Notes: generated by a model from the letters alone, not told the origin. DNA of 49,196 nt from Alphaproteobacteria bacterium (GCA_030429105.1 JAUIDE010000020.1:1-49196), one strand, 5' to 3'. Shown: positions 25,335 to 34,669, counted from the stretch's first letter. Numbers and translations are program-made.

Positions 25335-26351
25335 TCAGCCGTCCTTGGTGATCCGCGCCAGCGCCTCGATCTTCGCCTTCGCGGCGCCGCTGTCGATGCT
25401 CTCCGCCGCCAGAGCCGCCCCGGCCTTCAGGTCCGGCGCCGCCTCCGCGATCACCAAAGCCGCGGCGGCGTTGAGGAGGACGGCGTCGCGATAGGCGCCG
25501 GCCTCACCGGCGAAGAGGCGGCGCATGGCGAGCGCGTTCTCCTTCGCGGCGCCGCCGAGGATGGCGGCGAAGGGCCAGCGCTTCAGCCCGGCGTCCTCCG
25601 GCGCGATCTCCGTCTCCTCGATCCGCCCGTTCTCCAGCGTCGCGACCTTGGAGGGGACGGCGATGGAAAGCTCGTCCGTCCCGTCCCCGCCATGGACGAG
25701 CCAGGCCCGCTCCGAGCCGAGCGCGGCCAGCGTTTCCGCCATCGGGCGGAGGAGGGCAGGGGAGAAGGCGCCGGTGAGCTGCCGCTTCACGCCGGCGGGA
25801 TTCGTCAGCGGGCCGAGGATGTTGAAGATCGTCCGCGTGCCGAGCTCCGCCCGCGCTGAGCCGACGAAGCGCATCGCCGGATGGTGCATCGGCGCCATCA
25901 TGAAGCAGATGCCCGCTTCTCGCAGCGCGCGCTCCGCGACCGGCGCCTCCACCATCACCTCGACGCCCATTTCCGAGAGGGCGTCCGAGGCGCCGGAGCG
26001 GGAAGAGAGTGCCCGGTTGCCGTGCTTGGCCACCTTCACGCCCGCGCCGGCGACGACGAAGGCCGCGGCGGTGGAGATGTTGAGCGTCCCCTTCCCGTCC
26101 CCCCCGGTGCCGACGATATCCATGGCCCCCTCGCCGCCCGCGACCCTGGTCGCCCGGGCGCGCATCGCGGCGGCGGCGGCGGCGTATTCGTCCACGCTCT
26201 CCCCCCGTGTGCGGAGCGCCATGAGGAAGCCGCCGATCTGCGCCGGCGTCGCGTCCCCCGCCATGATCGCGCCGAAGGCGGCCTCCGCCTCCGCGCGGCT
26301 GAGCGGGCCCGTTGCGGCCTTGCCGATCAGCGGTTTCAGCGCGTCCGACAT
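25335..26351 (-). CDS. trpD: Anthranilate phosphoribosyltransferase
   Basis: TrpD transfers the phosphoribosyl group from PRPP to anthranilate in tryptophan synthesis. The 338-residue product has the glycine-rich [17 protein letters not shown] motif near residues 80-95, [17 protein letters not shown], and [12 protein letters not shown]. Its ATG at 26351 shares one base with the trpG stop, so the two are translationally coupled. trpE and trpC are not in the window. Confidence 0.96.
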   Translation of the reverse strand: MSDALKPLIGKAATGPLSRAEAEAAFGAIMAGDATPAQIGGFLMALRTRGESVDEYAAAAAAMRARATRVAGGEGAMDIVGTGGDGKGTLNISTAAAFVVAGAGVKVAKHGNRALSSRSGASDALSEMGVEVMVEAPVAERALREAGICFMMAPMHHPAMRFVGSARAELGTRTIFNILGPLTNPAGVKRQLTGAFSPALLRPMAETLAALGSERAWLVHGGDGTDELSIAVPSKVATLENGRIEETEIAPEDAGLKRWPFAAILGGAAKENALAMRRLFAGEAGAYRDAVLLNAAAALVIAEAAPDLKAGAALAAESIDSGAAKAKIEALARITKDG

Positions 26352-26941
26352 CAGGCCGCCGCCGGCAGGCCGGTTCCGGCGAGGCGCAGGAAGTTGGCGA
26401 GCAGGCGCTTGCCCTCCGCCGTCCGGATGCTCTCGGGGTGGAACTGCACGCCGTGGACGGGCCGCGTCCGGTGCCGCAGGCCCATGATGATCCCGTCCTC
26501 CGTCTCGGCCGTGATTTCCAGGCAGTCGGGCAGGCTCTCCCGCTCGACGATGAGCGAATGATAGCGCGTCGCCTCCATCGGCTCCGCCGCGCCGTCGAAG
26601 ACGCCAAGCCCTCTGTGCCGGATCGCGCTCAGCTTGCCGTGCATGATCGCGGGGGCACGAATGACGCGGCCGCCGAAGGCCTGCCCGATCGTCTGGTGGC
26701 CGAGGCAGATGCCGAGGATCGGTAAATCCGCCGGCGCACGTCGCACGAGGTCGAGGCAGATGCCGGCCTCGTCCGGCGTGGCGGGGCCGGGGGAGATGAC
26801 GACGGCCTCGGCTCCGAAGGCCAGCGCCTCCTCCACGCTCAGCGCGTCGTTCCGGCGCACCTCTGTTCTCGCGCCGAGTTCGCCGAGGTAATGTACGACG
26901 TTCCAGGTGAAGCTGTCGTAATTGTCGATCAGGAGCAGCAT
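26351..26941 (-). CDS. trpG: Anthranilate synthase glutamine amidotransferase component
   Basis: The 196-residue class I amidotransferase begins [20 protein letters not shown]. It has the catalytic Cys in [11 protein letters not shown] and the His-Glu pair in GVQFHPESI. It supplies ammonia to TrpE (and possibly to aminodeoxychorismate synthase). The ATG at 26941 is chosen by family length; a frame from 27025 adds 28 residues with no family match, and no clear ribosome binding site is seen at either. Confidence 0.94.
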   Translation of the reverse strand: MLLLIDNYDSFTWNVVHYLGELGARTEVRRNDALSVEEALAFGAEAVVISPGPATPDEAGICLDLVRRAPADLPILGICLGHQTIGQAFGGRVIRAPAIMHGKLSAIRHRGLGVFDGAAEPMEATRYHSLIVERESLPDCLEITAETEDGIIMGLRHRTRPVHGVQFHPESIRTAEGKRLLANFLRLAGTGLPAAA

Positions 26942-27091
26942 GGGGGGCCCATCGCGCGGCTTAGGGGCGTTTGCCCCGGCGGGGCGCTTGGCGCTATAGA
27001 TCACCGGAGCCCGCGCCGAGGTCAAGCGAGGCCGGCGAAGAAGACGGCGACCGGCCCCTCCAAAGGGGCGGGTCGCGACGAGGAGGCAGGG

Positions 27092-28342
27092 ATGGCGGAA
27101 GGGATGTCCGGGCGCGGGGCCTATTGGCTCGGCGCATTCACCGGCCTTGTGTTTTCGGCCGCGGTCGGCGCCGCGCTGTCGATCTGGCTGCCACAGGCCG
27201 GCGTGCCGGCGGAACCCGTCGACGTCGTCGCCGCTCCGGAGCGGGAAGATTCAGATACGGCCTCCGTTCCCGCCCCCGAGGCCGCGCCCGAACCGGAGGC
27301 GCCCGCCGCCGTTGAACCCGCCGCAGCGCCGGAGGCGGACGCCGCTCCGGAGCCTGATCCCGCGCCGGAACCCGCCGCTCCGGCCCCGGCGGCGGGCGGA
27401 GACGCGCCGCCGCCCGTCTCCGCCGAAGCGGACCCTGCGCCCGAGGCGGAGTCGGCGCCCGTCGTCGCCGCGCCGGGAGCGCCCTCGCCGCCGGTGGATC
27501 CCGAACCGGCGGCGACTGCTTCCGCCGAGGCGGCGGCGCCTCCTCCGGCGACCGTCGGCGCACCCGCTGAAACGCCGCCCGCCGCTCCCGAGCCGCTGGA
27601 AGACGCCGCCGCGCCCGTGGCGCCGGAAACCCTCGCCGAGGCGCCGGACGCGGCAGCGCCGCCCTCGCCTCTCGCCGAACCTGCGCCCGCGACCGACGGA
27701 GCAGAGGCGGAGGCGGCCGAGATCGAGCCCGGACCGCCGGGGCTCGCCCTCAACCGGACGCCTTTCGACGGCGCGGCGGACGCGCCGATTCTCGTCGTGG
27801 TCTTGTCCGGCGTGGACGAAGCGGCGTTCGAGGATGCGGCGCGGCTGCCCTTTCCCGTCACGCTCCTGCTTTCGGTCAGGGGCGAGGCGGGGGCGCGGCT
27901 CGCCGCGGCGGCGCAGGCGGCGGGGCTCGAAGCCGTGAGCCCTTCTCCGCCCGACGAGGCGGCGGGGCCCGTGATCGGCGTCGCGTTGACGGAATCGCTC
28001 GCGGACAGGGACGCTTTCTTCGCCGCGTTGACGGCGAGCGATCTCGCGCTCCTCGACATTTCGGCGCCGGGCGGGTCGACGGAGTTCAGGCAGGCGCGGG
28101 CCGCCGGGCTGCAGGCGGCGCCCCTCGGGCTCCGGATCGACGAGATCGCGAACAGCGAGATCGTCTATCAGTCGCTGGAGCGCGCCGCGCTCGAAGCCCG
28201 CAAGCGCGGCGTCTTCGTCGCGGTCGGCGAGGCGAACCCGGCGGTGCTTGCGGGGCTCCGCCGCTGGATGAGCGTGAAGGCGGGCAAGACCATCGCCCTC
28301 GCCCCGCTTTCCGCCGCCATCGACCGGCAGCCGGCGCGCTGA
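27092..28342 (+). CDS. Divergent polysaccharide deacetylase family protein with long Ala/Pro/Glu linker
   Basis: The 416-residue product has one N-terminal membrane anchor (about residues 12-32), then some 170 residues composed almost only of Ala, Pro, Glu, Asp, Val and Ser. The C-terminal domain begins [21 protein letters not shown]. It matches the YibQ-like divergent polysaccharide deacetylase family, with segments [17 protein letters not shown] and a closing [15 protein letters not shown]. The linker resembles a cell-wall-spanning spacer. AGGAGG precedes the ATG at 27092. The family role in the envelope is not well defined, and canonical deacetylase metal residues are not obvious. Confidence 0.75.
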   Translation: MAEGMSGRGAYWLGAFTGLVFSAAVGAALSIWLPQAGVPAEPVDVVAAPEREDSDTASVPAPEAAPEPEAPAAVEPAAAPEADAAPEPDPAPEPAAPAPAAGGDAPPPVSAEADPAPEAESAPVVAAPGAPSPPVDPEPAATASAEAAAPPPATVGAPAETPPAAPEPLEDAAAPVAPETLAEAPDAAAPPSPLAEPAPATDGAEAEAAEIEPGPPGLALNRTPFDGAADAPILVVVLSGVDEAAFEDAARLPFPVTLLLSVRGEAGARLAAAAQAAGLEAVSPSPPDEAAGPVIGVALTESLADRDAFFAALTASDLALLDISAPGGSTEFRQARAAGLQAAPLGLRIDEIANSEIVYQSLERAALEARKRGVFVAVGEANPAVLAGLRRWMSVKAGKTIALAPLSAAIDRQPAR

Positions 28343-28401
28343 ACCCGGCTTGAAGCGGGCGCGTGAAAGCCGCACTCTCGCCCGAAACGGCGGGAGCGGG
28401 C

Positions 28402-29034
28402 ATGGGCGCGGTCATTCTCTGGGATTACTGGCGGTCCTCCGCCGCATACCGGGTGCGGATCGCGCTCAATCTGAAGGGCGTTCCCTATGAGGCGCGGCCC
28501 GTGGACCTTCTCAAGGGAGAGCATGGGGCGCCGGAGAACCTCGCGCGGAACCCGCAGGGGCTGGTGCCGACGCTGGAGATCGACGGGCTGACGCTCACGC
28601 AGTCGCTGCCAATCCTCGAATATCTCGACGAGACGCGGCCGGAGCATCCGTTTCTCCCCGCCGACCCTGTCTCTCGCCAGCGGGTGCGGGCCGTGGCGGC
28701 GGCGATCGCGATGGAGATCCATCCGGTCTGCAACATGTCCGTCGCCCGGCATGCGACGGGGGGCTCGCCCGAGGCGATGGGCGTCTGGATGCGGCATTTC
28801 ATTCCGCGCGGGCTCGCCGGGGTGGAGAGGATGGTGGCGGCGATCCGGACCGGGGGGTTCTGCTTCGGCGATGCGCCCGGCCTCGCCGATCTCTGCCTCA
28901 TGCCGCAGCTCTACAACGCCCGCCGCTGGGAGGCGGACCTTTCGCCCTTCCCGGTCCTTCGCGAGGTGGAGGCGCATTGCGCCTCGCTCAACGCCTTCGC
29001 CGCCGCCCACCCGGACGCAGTGAGACCCGCATGA
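28402..29034 (+). CDS. maiA: Maleylacetoacetate isomerase-like zeta-class glutathione S-transferase
   Basis: The 210-residue product has the zeta GST start ILWDYWRSSAAYRVRIALN, LVPTLEIDG, and QSLPILEYLDE, plus the C-terminal helical domain with FCFGDAPGLADLCLMPQ. MaiA isomerises maleylacetoacetate to fumarylacetoacetate in tyrosine or homogentisate breakdown. The active-site motif usually reads SSC or SSA; here it is SSA. The ATG at 28402 follows GGGAGCGGG. The stop overlaps the next start as ATGA. No other tyrosine-degradation gene is adjacent, so the substrate is uncertain. Confidence 0.85.
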   Translation: MGAVILWDYWRSSAAYRVRIALNLKGVPYEARPVDLLKGEHGAPENLARNPQGLVPTLEIDGLTLTQSLPILEYLDETRPEHPFLPADPVSRQRVRAVAAAIAMEIHPVCNMSVARHATGGSPEAMGVWMRHFIPRGLAGVERMVAAIRTGGFCFGDAPGLADLCLMPQLYNARRWEADLSPFPVLREVEAHCASLNAFAAAHPDAVRPA

Positions 29035-29966
29035 GCTATGGCGCGCATTCCTACGAGGCGGACCCGCGGAACGCCTCCGTCCTCGTCTCGGTGAACGGGG
29101 AGATGGTTCCGCGGGAGCGGGCCGTCGTCTCCGTCTTCGACTCGAACTTCATGCTGGGGGACGGGGTGTGGGAGGGGTTGCGGCTGAAGGCCGGGAGGAT
29201 CCCTTTCCTTACGCGGCATCTCGAGCGGCTCTATGGCGGCGCGCGGGTGCTGGATTTCGAGAACATGATCCCGCCCGCCGCGATGCGCGCCCGCATCTTC
29301 GACGCGCTGGAGGCGAACGGGATGGAGGACGGGGTTCATATCCGGCTCATGGTCAGCCGCGGGATCCGGGCGACGCCCTATCAAGACCCGCGGGTGACGG
29401 TGACGCCGCCGACCGTCGTCATCATCCCCGAATACAAGGCGGCGAAGACGAACGATCAGGGCCTCCGCCTCTTCACCTCGACGATCCGCCGAACGGCGCC
29501 GGACGCGCAGGACCAGAAGCTGAATTCCCATTCCAAGCTCAACTGCATCCAGGCCTGCATCCAGGCGGCGAAGGCGGGGGCGGACGAGGCGCTGATGCTC
29601 GACCCTTCGGGAGCCGTCGCCACCTGCAACTCCACCCATTTCTTCATCGTGCGGGAGGGCGAGGTCTGGACCTCGACCGGCATGTACTGCCTTGGCGGGA
29701 TCACGCGGCGGGCGGTGATGGAATGCGCGCGGGGGGCGGGGATCGCGGTGCATGAGAAGGCCTTCTCGCTCCATGACGTCTACACGGCGGAGGAGGCCTT
29801 CGTGACGGGGACCTTCGCGGGGCTGACGCCGGTCAGGGAGGTGGACGGGCGCGTGCTCGGCCCCGCGCTCGAAGGGCCGCCCGCGGTTCCGGGGCCGATG
29901 GTCGCGCGGCTGCGCCAGCTTTACGCCGCCCATCAGGCGGCGCATGCGGAGGGGCGCGATGGGTGA
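29031..29966 (+). CDS. Class IV aminotransferase (branched-chain/D-amino-acid type)
   Basis: The 311-residue PLP enzyme has the fold-type IV start VSVFDSNFMLGDGVWEGLR and the PLP lysine K169 in LNSHSKLNCIQA. The phosphate-binding C-terminal part includes CLGGITRRAVMECA and EEAFVTGTFAGLTPV. It belongs to the family of branched-chain and D-amino-acid transaminases and 4-amino-4-deoxychorismate lyase. The substrate cannot be told from sequence. It overlaps maiA by four bases and the downstream sulfotransferase-like gene by eight, so the three form a tight operon. Confidence 0.88.
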   Translation: MSYGAHSYEADPRNASVLVSVNGEMVPRERAVVSVFDSNFMLGDGVWEGLRLKAGRIPFLTRHLERLYGGARVLDFENMIPPAAMRARIFDALEANGMEDGVHIRLMVSRGIRATPYQDPRVTVTPPTVVIIPEYKAAKTNDQGLRLFTSTIRRTAPDAQDQKLNSHSKLNCIQACIQAAKAGADEALMLDPSGAVATCNSTHFFIVREGEVWTSTGMYCLGGITRRAVMECARGAGIAVHEKAFSLHDVYTAEEAFVTGTFAGLTPVREVDGRVLGPALEGPPAVPGPMVARLRQLYAAHQAAHAEGRDG

Positions 29967-30705
29967 GCCGGTCCGCATCGCCATGTGGTCCGGGCCGCGG
30001 AACCTCTCCACGGCGATGATGCGGAGCTTCGGAGGGCGGGGCGATTGCGCCGTGCTCGACGAGCCGTTCTACGCCGCCTACCTCCATCATTCGGGGGTCG
30101 AGCATCCGATGAAGGCGGAGGTGCTGCGCGCCCAGCCTGTCGACCCGCTGGAGGTGGAGCGGACCGTGCTCGGCCCGGTTCCGGGGGACCGGCCGCTCTG
30201 GCATCAGAAGCACATGCCGCACCACATGCTGCCGGGCTTCCCGCGCGGCTGGTTCGCGGCCTGCCGGCATTTCATCCTGATCCGCGCGCCCGAGCGGGTG
30301 GCGGCGAGCTTCGACGCCGGGCGGCCCGACCCGAGCGTGGAGGACCTCGGCGCGCCGCAGATGGACGGGGTGATCGCGGACATCGTCGCCATGACGGGGC
30401 GGGAGCCGCCGGTGGTGGAGGCGGAGGACATCCGGGCGAACCCGGAGGGGATGCTCCGCGCGCTCTGCGCCGCGCTGGAGATCCCGTGGGACGCGGGGAT
30501 GCTGGCTTGGGAGGCGGGGCGGCGGGAGACGGACGGGGTCTGGGCCCCGCACTGGTACCGGGCGGTCGAAGCCTCCACCGGCTTCGCGCCGCCGCCGAAG
30601 GAGGAGCCGGCGCTCCGGCCCGCGCTCCGGCCCGTGGTGGAGGCGGCGCGGCCTTCCTTCGAGCGGCTGAGGGCGCGGAAACTGGGGCCTGTCGGCGCCG
30701 CCTGA
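29959..30705 (+). CDS. Sulfotransferase-like P-loop protein paired with the aminotransferase
   Basis: The 248-residue product begins MGEPVRIAMWSGPRNLSTAM, a modified 5'-phosphosulfate-binding loop. It continues DEPFYAAYL, then a 3'-phosphate-type segment FILIRAPERVAASFDAG near residues 104-120. It belongs to the sulfotransferase-like family often annotated beside or fused to class IV aminotransferases. The ATG at 29959 lies inside the end of the aminotransferase gene, so the two are coupled. The real activity (sulfotransfer or another reaction) is unknown. Confidence 0.75.
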   Translation: MGEPVRIAMWSGPRNLSTAMMRSFGGRGDCAVLDEPFYAAYLHHSGVEHPMKAEVLRAQPVDPLEVERTVLGPVPGDRPLWHQKHMPHHMLPGFPRGWFAACRHFILIRAPERVAASFDAGRPDPSVEDLGAPQMDGVIADIVAMTGREPPVVEAEDIRANPEGMLRALCAALEIPWDAGMLAWEAGRRETDGVWAPHWYRAVEASTGFAPPPKEEPALRPALRPVVEAARPSFERLRARKLGPVGAA

Positions 30706-30712
30706 GGGGGTC

Positions 30713-30746
30713 TCCGAGGCAGATAACCGTGGTTACCGGCCTCGGA
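30713..30746. promoter_or_regulatory. 34-base dyad between the sulfotransferase-like and parB-like genes
   Basis: Outer arms TCCGAGGC and GCCTCGGA and inner arms TAACC and GGTTA are symmetrical about a central GT, with a three-base mismatch bulge on each side. It lies between two convergent genes. It could be a bidirectional terminator (no long T-run) or a binding site for the adjacent ParB-like protein, since the inner TAACCGTGGTTA is itself a perfect palindrome. Confidence 0.55.
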
Positions 30747-30818
30747 TCGTTGATTTCGCTAGATAAAATTCGTGATCGGATTGTTTCAGCCGAAAAATGG
30801 GCCGCTGGAGGGCGACCC

Positions 30819-31703
30819 TTAGGCCGGCGCGAAGGTCCGCTCGATATCGTCCAGCACGTCCTCGATCAGGCCCTCGCGGGCGAGGGGGCCAGTGAAGTTC
30901 AGCCGCCATCCCTCCCGCGTCTTTTCCCGCCGGATGACGAGGCCCTTGCGGGGGCGCAGCACGATCCGCGGCCGGCCCTCGCCTTTCGTCGCGGCCTCCG
31001 GCTCGCCCGCGCGTTCGGCCTCAGCGATCACAGGCTCGAGGAGCGCCCATTGCGCCTCGAAGGCGCGGGAATCGGATTCCTCGAGCGCGACCTGCATCGC
31101 CTCCCCGTAACGCTCCCGCTCCGCGGCGGCCGCGATGCGCACGCATTGACGCTCCGTCAACCGGATTGGCTCCGCGATCAGACCGTCCAGAAGCTCGACG
31201 GCGCGGGCCACGGCGCGGATGCGGCATCGCTTCATCGGCGAGGCGGAGGCGTAGAGCGCCGCCACCGCGGCCTCGGTGTTGGGGAACCAGCCCCGCTCCG
31301 CCGCCGCGACGGCGATGCGCGCCTTCTCCCAGGGCGAAATGTCCCGCCGCACGTCGTTCTCCTCGACCATGCCGACGAGGATCGCCTCGTCGGAGACGGG
31401 ATCGCGGAGGAGGGCGGGGATACGGTCCCATGTCGCGACGCCGCTCCGCGCCTTCAGGAGCCGGAACGCCTCCAGCCGCCGGAAGCCGGAGACGAGGCCG
31501 TAGCGGCAGGGCGGGCGGGGCGTGACGAGCGGGAAGAGCTCCACCGGCATCCGGAGGCCGGAGGCGAGGATCGAGTTCACAAGCTCCTCCATCCCCGGCG
31601 CATCCTTTCCGATGCGGTCGCGGAGGAGGAGGCTGTCCGCCTCGATCTCTTCGAGCGGGACGAGGATCACGGCTTCCTCGCGGGGCGGGGCGGCGACTTG
31701 CAT
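30819..31703 (-). CDS. Orphan ParB/RepB-like partition-family DNA-binding protein
   Basis: The 294-residue protein has a ParB N-terminal domain: VPLEEIEADSLLLRDRIG, the SGLRMPVELFP strand, and YGLVSGFRRLEAFRLL, the equivalent of the ParB box. NDVRRDISPWEKARIAVAA then leads into a helix-turn-helix region up to about residue 180. The C-terminal third is charged and ends with a WRLNFTGPLAREG segment. No parA is adjacent. It may be a chromosomal regulator or a partition relic. The AT-rich 110 bases after its 3' end and the repeat-bearing 500 bases upstream make this a slightly accessory-looking stretch. Confidence 0.82.
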   Translation of the reverse strand: MQVAAPPREEAVILVPLEEIEADSLLLRDRIGKDAPGMEELVNSILASGLRMPVELFPLVTPRPPCRYGLVSGFRRLEAFRLLKARSGVATWDRIPALLRDPVSDEAILVGMVEENDVRRDISPWEKARIAVAAAERGWFPNTEAAVAALYASASPMKRCRIRAVARAVELLDGLIAEPIRLTERQCVRIAAAAERERYGEAMQVALEESDSRAFEAQWALLEPVIAEAERAGEPEAATKGEGRPRIVLRPRKGLVIRREKTREGWRLNFTGPLAREGLIEDVLDDIERTFAPA

Positions 31704-32214
31704 GGGCTCTCCGGGGGCGGGTTTCGGTGGGGCGCGACCATCCGCGATGCGGGTTAGGATCGCGTGAGACGGGCGCGCGCTGGGCGTTGCGCGGGCGCCT
31801 CGACCTCAGGCGGGAGGGGGGCCGCGACGTTAGGGCGTTCTCACGGGCGGGGCGGGGCGATTCCGCACGGGAAATAGCCTTGTATGATTTGTAATATACA
31901 CGCCGCGTGACGAGATGGTCGCGAGCCTTGTCCGCTCCGGGGCGGAAGCCGACTGTTCAGACCCGGCCGGGCGGAGGCTCCGCGCCACCCGCTCGCCCCT
32001 TGGCCCGGGCGACCAGACCGGGCCGCGGCCTCCCTCCCGCATGGGAGGCCGCATCGCGACGGCGCGAAACGAGCAATCGTTCGAGTTCCTGACGCCATAA
32101 ACCGCGTCGACCAATCGCTCCGAGGCGACCTCCCGAAGGAGACCGCGGCCCTCCGCGCTCCGCTCGCGCGCCGGCCGGCCTCGCCGCTGCGCGCCCGTCA
32201 GAAAAGCCCGCGCT
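31704..32214. other. Long intergenic region holding repeat copy 2
   Basis: This 511-base gap precedes the parB-like gene and follows the terB-like gene on the minus strand. It contains an AT-rich patch at about 31878-31910 with the motif TTTGTAATATACAC, which resembles the TTGTAATACG repeats at 1583-1603. It also contains the second copy of the structured repeat. I see no credible coding sequence, tRNA or terminator. Confidence 0.55.
31963..32160 (-). repeat. Dispersed structured intergenic repeat, copy 2
   Basis: Read on the minus strand this matches copy 1 at 306-503 over about 198 bases, including the shared blocks GCGGTTTATGGCGTCA and GCCCGGGCCAAGGG. The same three hairpins form. The first has a TTCG loop between CTCC and GGAG arms. 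In the second, arms GCGGCCTCC/GGAGGCCGC replace the T-A pair of copy 1 with a G-C pair on both sides. Paired changes of this kind point to a structured DNA or RNA element. Confidence 0.75.
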
Positions 32215-32628
32215 TCAGAACCTCTGATGCCGCGCCCGCGCCCCGCGCTCGATCGCCGCGGCGGCGAGGCGGCCGACGCCGAGATCGTGGCGCAGCATCT
32301 CCAGCAGGCGCAGCTCCGTCATCCGCACCTGCCCGTCCGCCGCCGCGATGTCGCAGGCGAGCGCATAGGCCGTCTCGTTGAACCGCTCCGGCAGCGCGTC
32401 CTTCACCAGCCCGATCAGCGCGTCGATCCCGTCCTCCTCGGAAAAGAGGTCGCGCACCACGTCGTTCACGCCGCGCACCCGGTCCTTGTCGTAGCCTTCG
32501 AAGCAGGGCAGGGCGTCGATCGTCCGGTCGATGGAGAGCAGCTCCTCGGTGGACTGCATCTCGTCGGCGGCGGAGATGGCGATCATCACCGCGACCAGCG
32601 CATCCTGGGGGCTCATAACGTCGGACAT
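32215..32628 (-). CDS. TerB-family (tellurite resistance-like) protein
   Basis: The 137-residue product matches the TerB/DjlA N-terminal family: SPQDALVAVMIAISAADE, an all-helical core with an acidic metal-binding pattern, and AYALACDIAAADGQVR followed by ELRLLEMLRHDLG. The family name reflects sequence only; a stress or metal-sensing role is likely but tellurite resistance is not implied. An alternative ATG at 32661 has a GGAGG sequence about ten bases upstream and would add 11 residues. It is divergent from lysS. Confidence 0.82.
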   Translation of the reverse strand: MSDVMSPQDALVAVMIAISAADEMQSTEELLSIDRTIDALPCFEGYDKDRVRGVNDVVRDLFSEEDGIDALIGLVKDALPERFNETAYALACDIAAADGQVRMTELRLLEMLRHDLGVGRLAAAAIERGARARHQRF

Positions 32629-32721
32629 GGGAAAGGGCTCCGCTTTCGTTCGGGCGGACATTATTGACCGCCCCTCCCCCCCGCAATAGGAGAGGCGCGC
32701 CTTCAGCCGGAGACGAGGATC

Positions 32722-34308
32722 ATGACCGACTTGCGCGCCTTCGCCGAAACCTCGCGGGCCTGGCCCTTCGAGGAGGCGCGCCGGCTCGTCAAACGCTATG
32801 AGAAGGCCCCGCCCGAAAAGGGCCATGTCCTCTTCGAAACCGGCTATGGCCCCTCGGGCCTGCCGCATATCGGCACCTTCGGGGAAGTCGCGCGGACGAC
32901 GATGATCCGCCGCGCCTTCGAGCTTCTGTCGGACATCCCGACCCGCCTCCTCTGCTTCTCGGACGATATGGACGGGATGCGGAAGGTGCCGGACAATGTG
33001 CCGAACCCCGAGATGCTCCGCGAGCATCTCCAGCGCCCGCTCACCTCCGTGCCGGACCCGTTCGGCGAGTTCGAGAGCTTCGGCCACCACAACAACGCGA
33101 TGCTGCGCCGGTTTCTCGACACGTTCGGCTTCGACTACGAATTCGCCTCCGCGACCGAATACTACAAGTCCGGCAAGCTGGACGAGATCCTCCTCCGTTG
33201 CGCCGAACGCTATGACGCGATCATGGCGATCATGCTGCCGTCCCTCGGGGAGGAGCGGCGGCAAACCTATTCCTGCTTCCTGCCGATCCATCCCGAAACG
33301 GGCCGCGTCCTCTACGTCCCGCTCAAGCATGTGGACGCGAAGGAGGGGACGATCACCTTCGATGACGAAGGGGGGCGCGAATGGACCCTTCCCGTCACCG
33401 GCGGGCAGGTGAAGCTCCAGTGGAAGCCGGATTTCGGCGCCCGCTGGGCCGCGCTCGGCGTCGATTTCGAGATGTACGGGAAGGACCATCAGTCCAACAC
33501 CCCGATCTATGACGGCATCTGCCGCGCCCTCGGCGTCCGCCCGCCGGAGCATTACGTCTACGAGCTGTTTCTGGACGGCGAGGGGCAGAAGATCTCGAAG
33601 TCGAAGGGCAACGGCATCTCCATCGACGAATGGCTGCTCTACGCGCCGACGGAGAGCCTCGCCTATTTCATGTTCCAGAAGCCGCGCACCGCGAAGCGCC
33701 TGCATTTCGACGTGATCCCGCGGGCGGTGGACGAATACCACCAGCAGCTCGCCGCCTATCCGAAGCAGGACGAGGCGCAGCGCCTCGCCAATCCCGTCTG
33801 GCACATTCATGAGGGGAACCCGCCGGCGAGCACGCTCATCGTCCCCTTCTCCATGCTCCTCAACCTCGCCTCCGTGGCGAGCGCGGAGAAGAAGGAGACG
33901 CTCTGGGGCTTCATCCGCCGCTATGCGCCCGGGGCGAGCCCGGAGACGCATCCGGCGCTCGACGAGGCGGCGGGCCATGCGGTTCGGTATTATCAGGATT
34001 TCGTGAAACCTGCGAAGACCTACCGCGCCGCGGACGCGAAGGAGGCGGCCGCGTTGGCCGACCTCGCCGCGAGGCTTGACGCCTGGGAGGGCGGGGCGGA
34101 TGCGGAGGCGCTGCAGACCCTTTGCTACGACATCGGCAAGGCGCATGAATTCGACCCGCTGAGGGACTGGTTCCGCGCCCTCTACGAAGTTCTCCTCGGC
34201 GCCTCGGAAGGCCCCCGCTTCGGCGGCTTCATCGCGCTTTACGGCGTCGCGGAGACGACAGCGCTGATCCGGGAGGCGCTATCCGGCGCGTTCCTCACGA
34301 AGCCCTGA
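32722..34308 (+). CDS. lysS: Lysyl-tRNA synthetase, class I (archaeal type)
   Basis: The 528-residue enzyme charges tRNA-Lys. It is the class I form, seen from the HIGH-like motif [13 protein letters not shown] at 43-55, [14 protein letters not shown], and the KMSKS-like KISKSKG near residue 290. The class I enzyme replaces the usual class II LysRS in most alphaproteobacteria, which supports the taxonomic placement. The start ATG at 32722 gives the usual N-terminus [10 protein letters not shown]. It is divergent from the terB-like gene and its 3' end overlaps the convergent Lin0512 gene by 14 bases. Confidence 0.96.
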   Translation: MTDLRAFAETSRAWPFEEARRLVKRYEKAPPEKGHVLFETGYGPSGLPHIGTFGEVARTTMIRRAFELLSDIPTRLLCFSDDMDGMRKVPDNVPNPEMLREHLQRPLTSVPDPFGEFESFGHHNNAMLRRFLDTFGFDYEFASATEYYKSGKLDEILLRCAERYDAIMAIMLPSLGEERRQTYSCFLPIHPETGRVLYVPLKHVDAKEGTITFDDEGGREWTLPVTGGQVKLQWKPDFGARWAALGVDFEMYGKDHQSNTPIYDGICRALGVRPPEHYVYELFLDGEGQKISKSKGNGISIDEWLLYAPTESLAYFMFQKPRTAKRLHFDVIPRAVDEYHQQLAAYPKQDEAQRLANPVWHIHEGNPPASTLIVPFSMLLNLASVASAEKKETLWGFIRRYAPGASPETHPALDEAAGHAVRYYQDFVKPAKTYRAADAKEAAALADLAARLDAWEGGADAEALQTLCYDIGKAHEFDPLRDWFRALYEVLLGASEGPRFGGFIALYGVAETTALIREALSGAFLTKP

Positions 34309-34669
34309 GCCGCCAGCGCCCCTCGGGCACGTCGACATGGACGATGATCGCCGCCGCGGCCAGCACCGCGTCGGAGCCCCCCGGCGCGCCGAGCCCGGCG
34401 GCGGAGATACCGCCCTTCTCGACCTTCACCTCGACCGTCCCGTAGGGCGGAATCGCGGCGATGGCCGCGCGGTCCACCTTTTCCGGCTCGGGAACCCCGA
34501 TCAGGATCTCCACCCGCATCGTCTTCGGGTCCAGCTCCAGCGCGCGGAAGAGCGAGAGGGAGGAGCGGCGGAGCGCATCCTCCACCGCCCGCCGCGCGGC
34601 CTTCGTCATGTCGCCGCCATGCAGGTCCGCCCCCGCGCCCGTCTCCAGCATGATCCGCCGCAGGGTCAT
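34295..34669 (-). CDS. Lin0512 family protein, second of a tandem pair
   Basis: The 124-residue product is a paralogue of the gene just upstream. It shares the pattern [24 protein letters not shown] (two adjoining blocks), [29 protein letters not shown] and a closing hydrophobic strand. Lin0512 family proteins are small and of unknown biochemical role. Its ATG overlaps the stop of the upstream copy as ATGA, so the pair is translationally coupled and could form a heteromer. The last 14 bases overlap the convergent lysS 3' end. Confidence 0.82.
   Translation of the reverse strand: MTLRRIMLETGAGADLHGGDMTKAARRAVEDALRRSSLSLFRALELDPKTMRVEILIGVPEPEKVDRAAIAAIPPYGTVEVKVEKGGISAAGLGAPGGSDAVLAAAAIIVHVDVPEGRWRLRAS

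Noticed and set aside
27092-28342. Pro/Ala/Glu-rich frames on the other strands as alternative genes
   Set aside because: They are shadows of the linker; only the plus-strand frame has a start with AGGAGG, a membrane anchor and a recognisable C-terminal domain.
32629-34146. Minus-strand extension of the TerB frame across lysS
   Set aside because: The extension is the exact antisense of lysS, which is certain from its motifs. Only the last 137 codons match the TerB family.
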